Source: Clostridia bacterium
GTDB taxonomy: Bacteria > Bacillota > Clostridia > UMGS1883
Direction: 5' to 3'
DNA length: 64,000 bases
Assembly: GCA_017472685.1 (NCBI GenBank)
Contig: JAFUOO010000011.1
Coordinates: 186,001 to 250,000 of the forward strand
In this document: piece after piece, positions 24,411-34,411 of the stretch
Layout: the number at the start of each line of letters is the position of its first letter
Numbering within the stretch: the stretch's first letter is position 1
The notes under the pieces: model-generated
Database searches by the model: none
What the model saw: only the letters and a program-made list of their open reading frames with translations
What the model was told of the DNA's origin: nothing
Made by a program: the position numbers and the translations under genes

Positions 24411-27400
24411 ATGATTACAATATCAGATTTAAAAACTGAATTACAAAATGCAATGGGGCTTGAAGCGCATGTTGATAGGGCAAAAGCTTATCGTGATGTG
24501 CTTTGTTCTGCTGTTCAATTTTTGTATGAAAAGAAAGGCAAAGCTGTGCCCGAAAAAGCATCGCTCCTTGAACTTATTGACAGTGATATAGTCTGCGATT
24601 TTGTTTCTGACGGTGATATTATAAATTCTCTCCACTATGTCAGAATACTTGGCATGAACGCTGAGCATGACAAGAAAATCAAAAAGAGCGAAGAAAAGCT
24701 CGCTTTTGAGAATATTTCGTACTTTATTGGGCTCGTTTCTGCAACCGAAGAAGGCGAAAGGAAAAGCTATCAAAAACCGACCTATATGAGCGAAGCAACT
24801 ACCCGTAAATTGTATATTGATTTGTATTTAAGAGAAGCGGGCTGGGATGTATTAGAACAAGAGAATGTTCAGGTTGCAGAAAAGGCAGGTATCGAAATTA
24901 AGGTTGAAGGTATGCCGAACAGCCAAGGAATAGGTTTTTGCGACTATGTTTTATATGGCAGAGACGGAAAACCCCTTGCAATTGTAGAAGCGAAGAGGAC
25001 AAGTGAGTCGCCCGAAAAAGGACGCCATCAGGTGGACCTATACGGCGAATGCATGGAAAAAACATACGGATATAAGCCTGTTTTATATTATACAAACGGC
25101 TATGTGATAAAGGTTATGGATGGCTTATACCCGGACAGAGCGGTAATGGCTTTTCATACCATTGACGAGCTTGAGCTGATGCTCCAAAGGAGAAATCGCG
25201 GTAATATCGTCGACATGAAAATTGATGAGAACATTGCTGGAAGACCTTATCAGCAGATGGCAATTACAAACTTATGTGAATGGCTTAATAAAAAGCATCG
25301 CAGAGGTTTGCTTGTTATGGCAACGGGCACGGGAAAAACACGTGTTTCAATATCATTGGTAGATGTATTAGCTCGCAATAACTGGGTAAAGAATGTACTT
25401 TTCCTTGCAGACAGAACATCCCTTGTTCATCAGGCAAAAACAAATTTTGCAAAGCTTTTGCCGAACATGAGCGTTTGTGAGCTGTCGGGCAATGATGACA
25501 AAGATTTAAATGCAAGGCTTATGTTCTGCACCTATCAGACAATGATTAATTATATTGATGCAGAGGATAAGCGGTTTACAAGTGGCAGATTTGATTTAAT
25601 TATCGTAGATGAGGCGCATCGTTCTATATTCAATAAATACGGCTCTATTTTCTCATACTTTGACAGCTTGCTTGTTGGCTTAACAGCAACACCAAAGAGT
25701 GAAGTTGATGCGAATACATATCGGATTTTCGGATGTGAGCCGGATGTTCCTAATTTTGACTATTCTCTTGATGAAGCGGTTAGGGATAAGTATCTGGTTA
25801 AGTATAAATCATTCAGTCGTACCACGAAGCTACTTAAACGAGGAATTAAGTGGAATGACTTAACCGATGATGAAAAAAAGCAGTTGGAAGAATATTTTGA
25901 CGAAGATGTTGTTCCTACGCCCGATTTTACAGTGTCCGAAAAAGAGTTGTTCAAGAGAATTTACAACAAGGATACATGCAAGGAAATACTTGAAGAGTTG
26001 ATGCAGTTTGGCATAAAGACAAACAGTGGTGAAAAGCTGGGTAAGAGTATTATTTTCGCGTACAACCATCATCATGCGCAGATGATAGTTGATTGCTTTT
26101 ACGAATTGTATCCCGATTACGGCAGGAACTATTGCCAGCTTATAGATAATTACGTAAAATACGCAGATGACTTGATTGTGAGATTTGATACCGATGATGA
26201 GTTCAGAATTGCAGTATCGGTTGATATGCTTGACACAGGCATTGATGTTCCTGCGGTTGTAAATTTGGTGTTCTTTAAGCCTGTAAAATCAAAAATAAAG
26301 TTTGTGCAGATGATTGGTCGAGGAACCAGACTTTGCCCAAATCTTTTTGGTGAGGGTAAACACAAGACACATTTTATCATTTTTGATTATTGCGGAAACT
26401 TTGAATACTTTGGGGAAAACCCCGAGGGTACTGCCGGAGCACAGGTGCGTTCACTTTCGCAGCGATTGTTCGAAGTAAAACTTGACATTTTGCATGAACT
26501 GCAAAGAATTGAGTTCCAGGAGGATGCGTTTGCTAAGAGCTACTACTTGAAACTGAAAGACGGATTGTTTGAAGAGGTAAGCAAAATTAAAGAGCGCAGT
26601 AACCGTATTCAGGTACGTGCCGAGATGCAGTATGTAGATAAATATTCAGATTATGATGTGTGGGTATGCCTTTCTCCGATTATGGTGAAAGAAATAAAGA
26701 TGCACCTCACGCCGCTTCTTGACAGTGGGCTTAAGGGAAAGGATTTAGCGATTGCTTTTGATATCCGTATGCTTGATGTGGAATTATCGCTCCTTTTGCA
26801 GGGAAATACCGGACAAGCTAAGAAAGATGTAAAGAACATCCGTGAGGTGGCGCAATATTTATTGAATACAAAAGCATCAATACCGCAAGTTCTTGAAAAG
26901 TCAGAACAGTTAAAAACACTTGTAAGCGAGCAGTTCTGGATGTCACCTACAATAGAAAAACTTGAAAAGCTGCGCGAAGATGTTCGTGACTTGATGCAGT
27001 TTATTGAAGGTGGAGGAAGCAAACCGATAGATGTTGATATTGATGATGAAACTGAGCCTAATGGAGATGGAACAGGAGAGGACATTATCGACATAAGAAC
27101 ATACAGAGAAAAGGTAATTGATTATCTTTTAGAGCATTCCGATAACGAGGTTATTCATAAAATACAGAGGTTAGAGCCTATTGATGCAAACGACTTAAAG
27201 GCTCTTGAAAAAATTTTATGGGAAGAACTTGGAACAAGGGCGGAATATGAGGAAACAACGGATATTGATAATCTTGCTGTTTTTGTCAGAAGTCTTATCG
27301 GATTAAGCCAGGAGGCAATCAATGAAAAATTTGGCGAATTCCTCAACGGTAACACTTTAAATGCACAACAGCAGGAATTTGTGAAAACAATTATAAATTA

Positions 27401-27551
27401 TGTGCGTGAAAACGGAGATATCAGAAAAGAAGACCTTATCGAAAAAGCACCGTTTGATAACTACAACATAATAACATTGTTTGGCGAAAACATTTCAAGT
27501 GTACTTACAATTGTTTCCATATTGCACGACAGTGTTAATGTGGTTGCGTAA
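24411..27551 (+). CDS. hsdR: Type I restriction endonuclease subunit HsdR
   Basis: The 1046-residue motor-nuclease has an N-terminal PD-(D/E)xK nuclease domain (FCDYVLYGRDG, then AIVEAKR). A superfamily-2 translocase follows, with Walker A MATGTGKTR near residue 305, a DEAH box IIVDEAHRS, LTATP, and motif VI QMIGRGTRLCP. A C-terminal helical domain binds the methylase core. It pumps DNA and cuts at a distance from unmethylated sites. I chose ATG at 24411, with GGAGGAG nine bases upstream, over ATG 24396, which lies within the ribosome site. All motifs are intact, so the system looks functional. Confidence 0.95.
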   Translation: MITISDLKTELQNAMGLEAHVDRAKAYRDVLCSAVQFLYEKKGKAVPEKASLLELIDSDIVCDFVSDGDIINSLHYVRILGMNAEHDKKIKKSEEKLAFENISYFIGLVSATEEGERKSYQKPTYMSEATTRKLYIDLYLREAGWDVLEQENVQVAEKAGIEIKVEGMPNSQGIGFCDYVLYGRDGKPLAIVEAKRTSESPEKGRHQVDLYGECMEKTYGYKPVLYYTNGYVIKVMDGLYPDRAVMAFHTIDELELMLQRRNRGNIVDMKIDENIAGRPYQQMAITNLCEWLNKKHRRGLLVMATGTGKTRVSISLVDVLARNNWVKNVLFLADRTSLVHQAKTNFAKLLPNMSVCELSGNDDKDLNARLMFCTYQTMINYIDAEDKRFTSGRFDLIIVDEAHRSIFNKYGSIFSYFDSLLVGLTATPKSEVDANTYRIFGCEPDVPNFDYSLDEAVRDKYLVKYKSFSRTTKLLKRGIKWNDLTDDEKKQLEEYFDEDVVPTPDFTVSEKELFKRIYNKDTCKEILEELMQFGIKTNSGEKLGKSIIFAYNHHHAQMIVDCFYELYPDYGRNYCQLIDNYVKYADDLIVRFDTDDEFRIAVSVDMLDTGIDVPAVVNLVFFKPVKSKIKFVQMIGRGTRLCPNLFGEGKHKTHFIIFDYCGNFEYFGENPEGTAGAQVRSLSQRLFEVKLDILHELQRIEFQEDAFAKSYYLKLKDGLFEEVSKIKERSNRIQVRAEMQYVDKYSDYDVWVCLSPIMVKEIKMHLTPLLDSGLKGKDLAIAFDIRMLDVELSLLLQGNTGQAKKDVKNIREVAQYLLNTKASIPQVLEKSEQLKTLVSEQFWMSPTIEKLEKLREDVRDLMQFIEGGGSKPIDVDIDDETEPNGDGTGEDIIDIRTYREKVIDYLLEHSDNEVIHKIQRLEPIDANDLKALEKILWEELGTRAEYEETTDIDNLAVFVRSLIGLSQEAINEKFGEFLNGNTLNAQQQEFVKTIINYVRENGDIRKEDLIEKAPFDNYNIITLFGENISSVLTIVSILHDSVNVVA

Positions 27552-27555
27552 CACC

Positions 27556-27570
27556 ATAAAATATGGAGTT
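27556..27570 (+). repeat. Right copy of the 15-bp direct repeat flanking hsdMSR
   Basis: Identical to 21767-21781. It begins four bases after the hsdR stop and ends just before the promoter of the GH16 gene. Confidence 0.6.
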
Positions 27571-27573
27571 TTG

Positions 27574-27602
27574 TTGACAGGAATTTCCTTGGGTGATAGA
27601 AT
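27574..27602 (+). promoter_or_regulatory. Promoter of the GH16 operon
   Basis: A perfect TTGACA (27574-27579) and TAGAAT (27597-27602) are 17 bp apart, 35 bases before the start codon. A strong site of its own separates this operon from the hsd genes. Confidence 0.85.
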
Positions 27603-27637
27603 AAAACTAACGTATATATTTATTGGAGGAATGGAAA

Positions 27638-30600
27638 ATGAAAGCAAAGAGGATACTGGCAGTAATGCTGACAATTATCCTTGCCGTATCAAGTCTTCCG
27701 GCAATTGTTTTTGCTGAGGAGTTTGACGCTACGGCGGAGGTTGTAAGCGTTACTGACGGCAGCACACTAAGGTGTGTTGTTGAAATTACAAACCAATCCG
27801 ACACAAGCGGTTATGTAACCGTTTACAAGTCGGTTTTCAGCACAACCTTTAAAGGCTACAGCATGGAAAAGGAAAAGATTGCTGTAGGCGCAGGTGTGGG
27901 TACAAAAAAGAAGGTTACGCTGTATCAGGATTATGACGGCGACGCAGGCGAGTATGTCATGATGCATTTCTGGATTAATGACACAATGAACCCTGTGTGC
28001 GACAGCGTATTATCAACCGAGGCTGAAGAGGGCGTTATAAACGCTGACGAAATTGAAATTACGGAAAACATGGTTTTCGCCTCCGCAGAAGCTGAGGGCG
28101 ACCACCGCGTGAGTGCCATTGCCGATGATGATTTAGGCACATATTGGTCTGCAAAGGGTGTTAACCGCGACGACCAGCATTCTGTAAGTGCATATCTCGA
28201 AGCGGAATATTCCATCAACAAGGTGGGTGTTGCCTTTGGCTCGGGCAGCACGAGACAATACGTATTTACTGTTTTAACAAGTATGGACGGCAGGAACTAC
28301 ACCGAGGTTTTAGGCGAAACTACAAGCGCTCTTACAGACGAAATACAGTATTTTGATGTGGAAGAAACCATCGGTAAGTATGTGAGAGTGAACATTGTTG
28401 AGCGCGTTGAGCCCGATGATAATAACTGGGTTACGATTGCCGAAATAGAAGCCTTCGGTACGCTTATTGGCTACGATGAGCCTGAGGAAAGTCAGTCCTT
28501 CGGCTTTGATGATGCTGCAGGTACATTTCTTCCTACAGCGGTCGACAATTCCGTTGCAGGCGGCTGGATTGCAAAGAGCATGGACGAAAGAAACTACTCA
28601 AGCTATACGCCTTCCTTAGGCGATGCACTCTATGCCGAGGTTGACAATTTGCCCTCCGAGGCAGGCTACGGTGTTAATGAAGGTGCACTTCACCTTTATG
28701 ACAACGTTGGCAGAACAACCAGTGATGCAAACGGTGCAGGCGGTATGCTGGTTGCAAAGCAGTACGAAACTGCAGCGGACAGAGGCCGCTACAACATTTC
28801 CTTTAAGCTGTACTTCCCCTCAACAATTGAAACGGGCGAAGATAACAGCGGCTATTGGTCGGGCTTCTCATTGACTGACGAGCTCGTTTCTGGCGGTGAC
28901 GATTTAAGCCATTACGCGGCTATACAGATAAGAATGGACAATACCGATGAGGGTATTGTGTTAAAGAGGCTTGTTTCCAACTATTACAACGAGGGCTCAA
29001 TGCTCAGCTTTATGGACACTGTTTTCCAGAAGGACAGCGTGCTTAATGTTTCCATGGATGTTGACCCCACTGCGAGAAGAGCAGATATTACGGTTACAGA
29101 CGGCTTCAACATTGAAACAAAGCCCATTTACTTTAACTATAACGACATTGAATTTGCCCGTATTTCCGCATGGAGCGGATTAGAGGCAAAGTGGCTCATA
29201 TTTAACACAGGTGCAGGCAGCAACAGCGAAATGTATGTTGACGATGTTGTTATTTCTCACTACGCGCCCGAAAGTGATGCCGATACCGAAACTGTTTTAG
29301 GAAACATTGACATGAGTGAGGATAACAACGGCGAAATGACCTTTGTAAATCTTTCTGACGACCTTACAGTTGACGGTGTGGCATACGTTGGCTCACTGGG
29401 CGACAAGCTTTACGCCGAGCTTACCGAGGCTCCCGATGCATCGGGCATTGTTGGCGATGCGCTTCACCTTTACGATGCAGTGGGCAGAGTAACCGACGAA
29501 GCAAACGGCGCAGGCGGTGTTCAGGCGTTTGTGGATATACCTATACCCGACAACAACAATGCGTATCAGGTTGATTTCACCCTTTATGCTCCCGAGGCGG
29601 GGGATTATGGCGGCTTCAGCCTTGGCAGTGGCCGCGAGGATGTTAACTGCTACGGCGCGCAGCTGAGGTTTATGCCCTCAAGCGTGGACAGTAACAACCT
29701 TCAGCTTAACCGCTACTTGGGCAACGGCTTTAACAAGGGTGATTATGAAACAGTTGTGGGCGGTATTACGGCTCTTACAAAGGGCAACCCCTGGCACGTT
29801 TCAATCGTGGTTAACCCCACAAAATATTCTTATGATTTGACAATTGACGACGGTGTAAACAGCCAGGTAAGAACAAAGAATATTTCCACAAGTGTTGAAA
29901 GCTGGGCATCAAGACGGCTTGACACACTTTCCTTCAACACAGGTATCGGCGGCTACGGCGACATTTATGTTGGCGATATTACGGTTACAGATTTAGGAAG
30001 CACACAGAACACCAAGGATGCCGTGCACGGTATTGTGCGTCTTCAGGCAAGCCACGGCACAGGCAACATGCTTCACCATCAGGGTAATGAAATAAGCGAC
30101 TTTAACGAAAAGCAGGACCCCAGATATACACGCTTTGTTGAAAGAACAGGGCTTATGGACCCTGAGGGCGTATCCTTTGAGGTTATGAACCGCCCCGGCT
30201 ACTTTTTGACAATTGTTCCGGGCACAGACAATGCCGTACAGGTACAGCCCCTTTCCAACACGGCACGCTTCAAGGCTAATGCCACCTTCTACAAGCAGGA
30301 CGGTAACACGGACCCCAACGGCTTTGGTAAGAGCACTGTTTCCTACGCATCCTACCGTGACCCGGATAGGTATTTATATAACAATTCGGGTGCAACTGTT
30401 GTGTGGAGAAGATTTGAAAGAAACAGAAGCGTGTTCTACTTAAGAAGTGAAGCATCAGCTTCCAGAGTGAGCGATAACTTTAACGGTACAAGCCTTGATA
30501 AAAATAAGTGGATTGCGCAATACCCCTGGGGTGACCATCACAACCACTACGGGCTGGCAAGAGAAAGCGCCCTTAGCTTTAGCGGCGGCAATATCACCCT

Positions 30601-31204
30601 TAAGGCAAACAAAATTGGTGACAATGACTGGCCCAAGGACGACGACGGTGACACTGGCATTGACCTTGACTCTTACGGATTCGGCGAAGGCGGCTGGAAG
30701 AAATACAAGGCTTATGTGGGCGTTCTTGCACTGAAGGATTCCTACGGAAGCAATAAGTTCTGGCGTCAGAGCTATATGGAGGGCTCCTTTAAGCAACCTA
30801 ACTGCGGTTACGGCTATTGGACAGCTTTCTGGCTCAGTGGTGCCAATGCATGGCCGCCTGAAACAGATATTTTTGAATATCTTTCCTCCTCGGGTAGTGC
30901 AGGTGCACACGGCTGGTTTACAAACATGCACTGGTCAGGCAGTGCTCAGGGTAGCTGGTACTCGGGCACAAACCTTAGAACAGAATACCACACCTATGCT
31001 CTTGACTGGGGCTATAACTACATGGATATGTACTACGACGGACAGCTCTTTGCACGCTATACGGGCGATATAGTAAATTATCAGAACTCCCAGGGCGGCA
31101 TGGTGCTTATCATAAACAACGGTGTAGGCGGATGGGAAGCTTCCTCGCCTTCTGAATACGGAATAGGGCTGAGCCTTCAGTGGTTCCGCTCCTTCCAGTA
31201 TTGA
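27638..31204 (+). CDS. Secreted GH16 beta-glucanase with discoidin-like, laminin-G-like and AbfB-like domains
   Basis: The 1188-residue protein starts with a signal peptide (MKAKRILAVMLTIILAVSSL, cleaved near VFA-EE). A discoidin/F5-8C-like domain follows (about 140-278), then two related laminin-G-like units (about 285-550 and 555-790, ending in MYVDDV or IYVGDI). An AbfB-like beta-trefoil comes next (about 795-940), then the GH16 catalytic domain (about 945-1188). The GH16 motif ETDIFE at 1075-1080 gives nucleophile Glu1075 and acid/base Glu1080. GH16 enzymes cut beta-1,3/1,4-glucans, xyloglucan or beta-galactans; the substrate is not clear here. ATG 27638 has GGAGG upstream. No LPxTG or dockerin is visible, so it is probably released or held by its accessory domains. 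Confidence 0.88.
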   Translation: MKAKRILAVMLTIILAVSSLPAIVFAEEFDATAEVVSVTDGSTLRCVVEITNQSDTSGYVTVYKSVFSTTFKGYSMEKEKIAVGAGVGTKKKVTLYQDYDGDAGEYVMMHFWINDTMNPVCDSVLSTEAEEGVINADEIEITENMVFASAEAEGDHRVSAIADDDLGTYWSAKGVNRDDQHSVSAYLEAEYSINKVGVAFGSGSTRQYVFTVLTSMDGRNYTEVLGETTSALTDEIQYFDVEETIGKYVRVNIVERVEPDDNNWVTIAEIEAFGTLIGYDEPEESQSFGFDDAAGTFLPTAVDNSVAGGWIAKSMDERNYSSYTPSLGDALYAEVDNLPSEAGYGVNEGALHLYDNVGRTTSDANGAGGMLVAKQYETAADRGRYNISFKLYFPSTIETGEDNSGYWSGFSLTDELVSGGDDLSHYAAIQIRMDNTDEGIVLKRLVSNYYNEGSMLSFMDTVFQKDSVLNVSMDVDPTARRADITVTDGFNIETKPIYFNYNDIEFARISAWSGLEAKWLIFNTGAGSNSEMYVDDVVISHYAPESDADTETVLGNIDMSEDNNGEMTFVNLSDDLTVDGVAYVGSLGDKLYAELTEAPDASGIVGDALHLYDAVGRVTDEANGAGGVQAFVDIPIPDNNNAYQVDFTLYAPEAGDYGGFSLGSGREDVNCYGAQLRFMPSSVDSNNLQLNRYLGNGFNKGDYETVVGGITALTKGNPWHVSIVVNPTKYSYDLTIDDGVNSQVRTKNISTSVESWASRRLDTLSFNTGIGGYGDIYVGDITVTDLGSTQNTKDAVHGIVRLQASHGTGNMLHHQGNEISDFNEKQDPRYTRFVERTGLMDPEGVSFEVMNRPGYFLTIVPGTDNAVQVQPLSNTARFKANATFYKQDGNTDPNGFGKSTVSYASYRDPDRYLYNNSGATVVWRRFERNRSVFYLRSEASASRVSDNFNGTSLDKNKWIAQYPWGDHHNHYGLARESALSFSGGNITLKANKIGDNDWPKDDDGDTGIDLDSYGFGEGGWKKYKAYVGVLALKDSYGSNKFWRQSYMEGSFKQPNCGYGYWTAFWLSGANAWPPETDIFEYLSSSGSAGAHGWFTNMHWSGSAQGSWYSGTNLRTEYHTYALDWGYNYMDMYYDGQLFARYTGDIVNYQNSQGGMVLIINNGVGGWEASSPSEYGIGLSLQWFRSFQY

Positions 31205-31219
31205 TAGGAGGTGGACAGT

Positions 31220-34200
31220 ATGAAAAAGATATTTTCGATTATTATCTGCCTTATGCTTGCACTTTCAATGGCGATAGATGCAAGCGCGGCAACCATTGAC
31301 ATGCTGGTTGCAGGCGTTGACACAGACAATGAGAGAACGGTACACGTTACTGTTGTGTACGGCTCACCCGAGGAAGCACAGCAGTCAACCCTACTTGTTA
31401 TTAAAGAGGGCGAGAACATTGTTACTGCGCCCGACTCATCTGTCAGACACATTGCCCAGAAGAGCGTGACGGGCAACACTGTAAAGTATGAATTCAACAT
31501 GGCAACAGGCGACAGAGTGGGCACCTATGACTTGTACGTAGGTGGTAGCAAGATTGATGCGCCCGATAGTACAAAAATTACCTTTGATATGACAAATGCC
31601 ACTACAATTAGGTTTGCGGCAAACGGAACTGAAATTCTGCCCTCGGTATTAGTAAGCGCAAACATAGGTGAGGCGCTTGACCTTACCCCCTACGGTGAAG
31701 ACACTGTAGAGTACGAGGGCGTTATGTATAAGCGCGACGGCACCAACGCGGCAACCTACACACCTACTGCTGCAACCGGTGAGGTTACAATATCCTACAC
31801 ATTGGACGATGTTGCAACAATTGAAAAGGTGAGCGCAACTGTTATTGAGGGGAATAGCCCCATTCTGCCCATGACACTTGATGCAATTACTGCAGAGGGT
31901 GTTAATACAACGGTTACAATTTCCGCGTGGGATTTGTCAAATCTTGTGCCGGGTGAAAACACGGTTTACGGCACATGTAACGAAACAAGCAAATTAGCTG
32001 AGGCGACCGTAACGGTATTGCCCTTGAGCTTTGAACTGCCCGAAACCACATCAAAGGGTAAAGCGGATAACAACATAACCTTTACAGAGGATATGTATGC
32101 ATTCTTCCGTATTGAGTTCGATATGGTTATCAACGCAGTGAGCGATACAGGTGCAAACTTTGGCTACAACGGCACAAAGTGGGGCAGCGGTGCGTTTGGT
32201 ATTTCACCTAACGGCGGCAACCTCAAGCTTACCGGCGGTAATAAGAGTGGTACCAGCGACGGCGGCACAACAATCAAGAGCGGTGTTAAGGCGGGCGAAA
32301 CCTACAGAATACTTGTTGAAGCAGACCCCGTTACAGACACTGTGAGCGTGTATGCCACGGCGAGCGACGGCACAATTTATTCAGTGCTTGACAAAACCTT
32401 CCGTAAGGAGCAGTCGCCCGATGCCATCAACACAATTAACCTTCGCGGTAACAACGTTGCTGACGGAGGCCTGACACTTAAAAACATTAAGGTTTGTGCG
32501 GCACCCTTGGTAGATGTTACCTTTGTTAACACAAAGGGCGAAATTGTGAAGAGCGTGCAGTGTAACGCAAACGAAAGCATGACCTACACCGTAAGCGCAT
32601 GCGAAACCTATTACGCATCAGAGGACGGCACGGCGGCGATTTATGCCATTCCCGAAACAACCGTTACGGGTCAAACAGAGGTTACTGTTTACCCTGCACC
32701 CAACAAGTATGCCGTGCTTGAGGATGCATACGTTGAAGGCGGTCAGGTAAAGGGCATTGGAAAAGCCTACCCCACATACCACGTATTTGTTGCGTCGGCA
32801 GGCGGCGACGACCGAGGTCCCATTGTGGATGCTGACGGCGTGTCAATCTCCACCGCAACACCCTCCACCCTGGGCAGCACAAGAGTTGGCTTCTTCCAGT
32901 TCCCTGTTGTTGACGCGGGCGAGGGTCAGTCGGTTTATGCAAACTTCTACGTTACAAGCTGGCACGGAAACACCTTCTCAAACTCAAATAAGTCAATCCG
33001 TTTGGCAGGCTATGCGGTGAACGACTCTACTTGGGCAGAAGCAGGTGAGCTTGGTAGCTACACATCAGCTACAGCTCCGCTCCTTGAGGGCTTTGAGGAG
33101 GCTATGTTTACACCTTCTTACGCATACGTGGCAGACTATATAACACTTGATGTTACAGAGCCCATGAAGAAGGCAAAGGAATTAGGGCTTGAAACCCTCA
33201 CAATAAGGCTCAATGCGGGCTGGGGTGCGGCATATATTGCAGAACGTGAATCCTGTGTGGCAGGTGAGGCTTTTGAAGGCTTAGCAAGCTACTTAAGCAT
33301 TATTGGCGGCGGTAAGAGCGTTACTGTTACAGGTGCCGATAAGGTTACAAAGAACGGCTCAATAGTTACCAATGCGGCTGAGGGCTTTACCGTGGCAGAG
33401 GGTGACAGCGTTAAAATGTACTCGGATGACGAAGGTATTGTTGCATTCACAGACGGCAGCAAGGTTTATGCCGTAACAGACGGCGTAACTGCAGCGCTTG
33501 ACCCCTTAGCGGGCGAATATGCCCCTGCTACTGCAGGTGTTGAAATGGTACAGGGTGCCCAGGTGAGAGTAGGCGGAGGCGTTGACGAAGCAACAGGCAA
33601 GGTTGGCGAAGGCAGCGGTCTGAGATTTATTACAACTGTGGACTATACCGATTCCCTTGCAAATATAGAGGGTGCAACCTACGGCGTTAAAATTACAGCC
33701 GAAGGCAGCAGCGCTGAGGCTGTTGACATCCCTGCAGAAAAGTGGCAGACGGAGGGTGAGGTTTATACCTCTGCCATAACAAATCTTGCGGAGGGCAACT
33801 TTAACCGTAACTTTACAGCAACTGCATATATCACTGTTGACGGACAAACCTTCCTTGGTAACAGCGTTACACGAAGCGTGTATCAGGTTGCACGGGGGCT
33901 TCTGGCAGGAGGCTTCGACGGAAATTACGGCGAGAGCGCTGATGAAAATGGCAAGTATGATGAGCTGTCGGAGGAGCTTTTGGCGGTGCTTAACGCATAC
34001 GTTAACCAGACGGGTATCCGTCTTGGCTTCTCAACAGAAGGGCTTAGTGAATATACGGGTACGAACGGCGCTTACTCGGGCGACGGAGCCTTCTTTGAGG
34101 TGAGTGATGCTGCCGTTAACGGCACAATCTATACAATAAAGCTTACGCCGGTAGGTCAGGCAGTTATCGATACAACCATGGCAACGGAATATGTCAGAAT

Positions 34201-34300
34201 CAATAACAATAACTCGGCAATAAAAACCCTTGTTACGGTTACAGATAATAATGACGGCACATATACCCTGACCTTTGATGCATCAACATTGATTAAGTAA
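31220..34300 (+). CDS. Secreted modular protein with DNRLRE-type domain
   Basis: The 1026-residue protein has a signal peptide (MKKIFSIIICLMLALSMAID) and beta-rich modules. A laminin-G-like unit spans about 270-430. A DNRLRE/CBM96-like domain follows at about 495-705, opening with DAYV and ending AERES...GLASYLSI. Next is a short VTKNGSIV module (about 710-770), and then a GSGLRFITTVDY unit ending in TAYITVDGQTF and RSVYQVA. No catalytic glutamate motif is evident, so it is probably a binding or scaffolding partner of the GH16 enzyme encoded 15 bases upstream. ATG 31220 has GGAGG eight bases upstream. A terminator follows. The DNRLRE and VTKNGS modules recur in the PL11 protein. Confidence 0.8.
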   Translation: MKKIFSIIICLMLALSMAIDASAATIDMLVAGVDTDNERTVHVTVVYGSPEEAQQSTLLVIKEGENIVTAPDSSVRHIAQKSVTGNTVKYEFNMATGDRVGTYDLYVGGSKIDAPDSTKITFDMTNATTIRFAANGTEILPSVLVSANIGEALDLTPYGEDTVEYEGVMYKRDGTNAATYTPTAATGEVTISYTLDDVATIEKVSATVIEGNSPILPMTLDAITAEGVNTTVTISAWDLSNLVPGENTVYGTCNETSKLAEATVTVLPLSFELPETTSKGKADNNITFTEDMYAFFRIEFDMVINAVSDTGANFGYNGTKWGSGAFGISPNGGNLKLTGGNKSGTSDGGTTIKSGVKAGETYRILVEADPVTDTVSVYATASDGTIYSVLDKTFRKEQSPDAINTINLRGNNVADGGLTLKNIKVCAAPLVDVTFVNTKGEIVKSVQCNANESMTYTVSACETYYASEDGTAAIYAIPETTVTGQTEVTVYPAPNKYAVLEDAYVEGGQVKGIGKAYPTYHVFVASAGGDDRGPIVDADGVSISTATPSTLGSTRVGFFQFPVVDAGEGQSVYANFYVTSWHGNTFSNSNKSIRLAGYAVNDSTWAEAGELGSYTSATAPLLEGFEEAMFTPSYAYVADYITLDVTEPMKKAKELGLETLTIRLNAGWGAAYIAERESCVAGEAFEGLASYLSIIGGGKSVTVTGADKVTKNGSIVTNAAEGFTVAEGDSVKMYSDDEGIVAFTDGSKVYAVTDGVTAALDPLAGEYAPATAGVEMVQGAQVRVGGGVDEATGKVGEGSGLRFITTVDYTDSLANIEGATYGVKITAEGSSAEAVDIPAEKWQTEGEVYTSAITNLAEGNFNRNFTATAYITVDGQTFLGNSVTRSVYQVARGLLAGGFDGNYGESADENGKYDELSEELLAVLNAYVNQTGIRLGFSTEGLSEYTGTNGAYSGDGAFFEVSDAAVNGTIYTIKLTPVGQAVIDTTMATEYVRINNNNSAIKTLVTVTDNNDGTYTLTFDASTLIK

Positions 34301-34302
34301 CG

Positions 34303-34329
34303 AAAAAACCTCCCATTGGGAGGTTTTTT
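34303..34329 (+). terminator. Terminator of the GH16 operon
   Basis: AAAAAACCTCCC pairs with GGGAGGTTTTTT around ATT, directly after the stop codon. Confidence 0.9.
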
Positions 34330-34373
34330 CTTAATATAAATAAAAAAGTGTCGCAATAATGCAAAGTTTATGT

Positions 34374-34379
34374 TACAAT
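34374..34379 (+). promoter_or_regulatory. Possible extended -10 box of degV
   Basis: TACAAT preceded by TG at the extended -10 position lies 33 bases before the degV start. No good -35 box is present, as is usual for extended -10 promoters. Confidence 0.45.
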
Positions 34380-34411
34380 AAGAAGAGACTTAAAAGAAAG
34401 GTTATGAGAGA

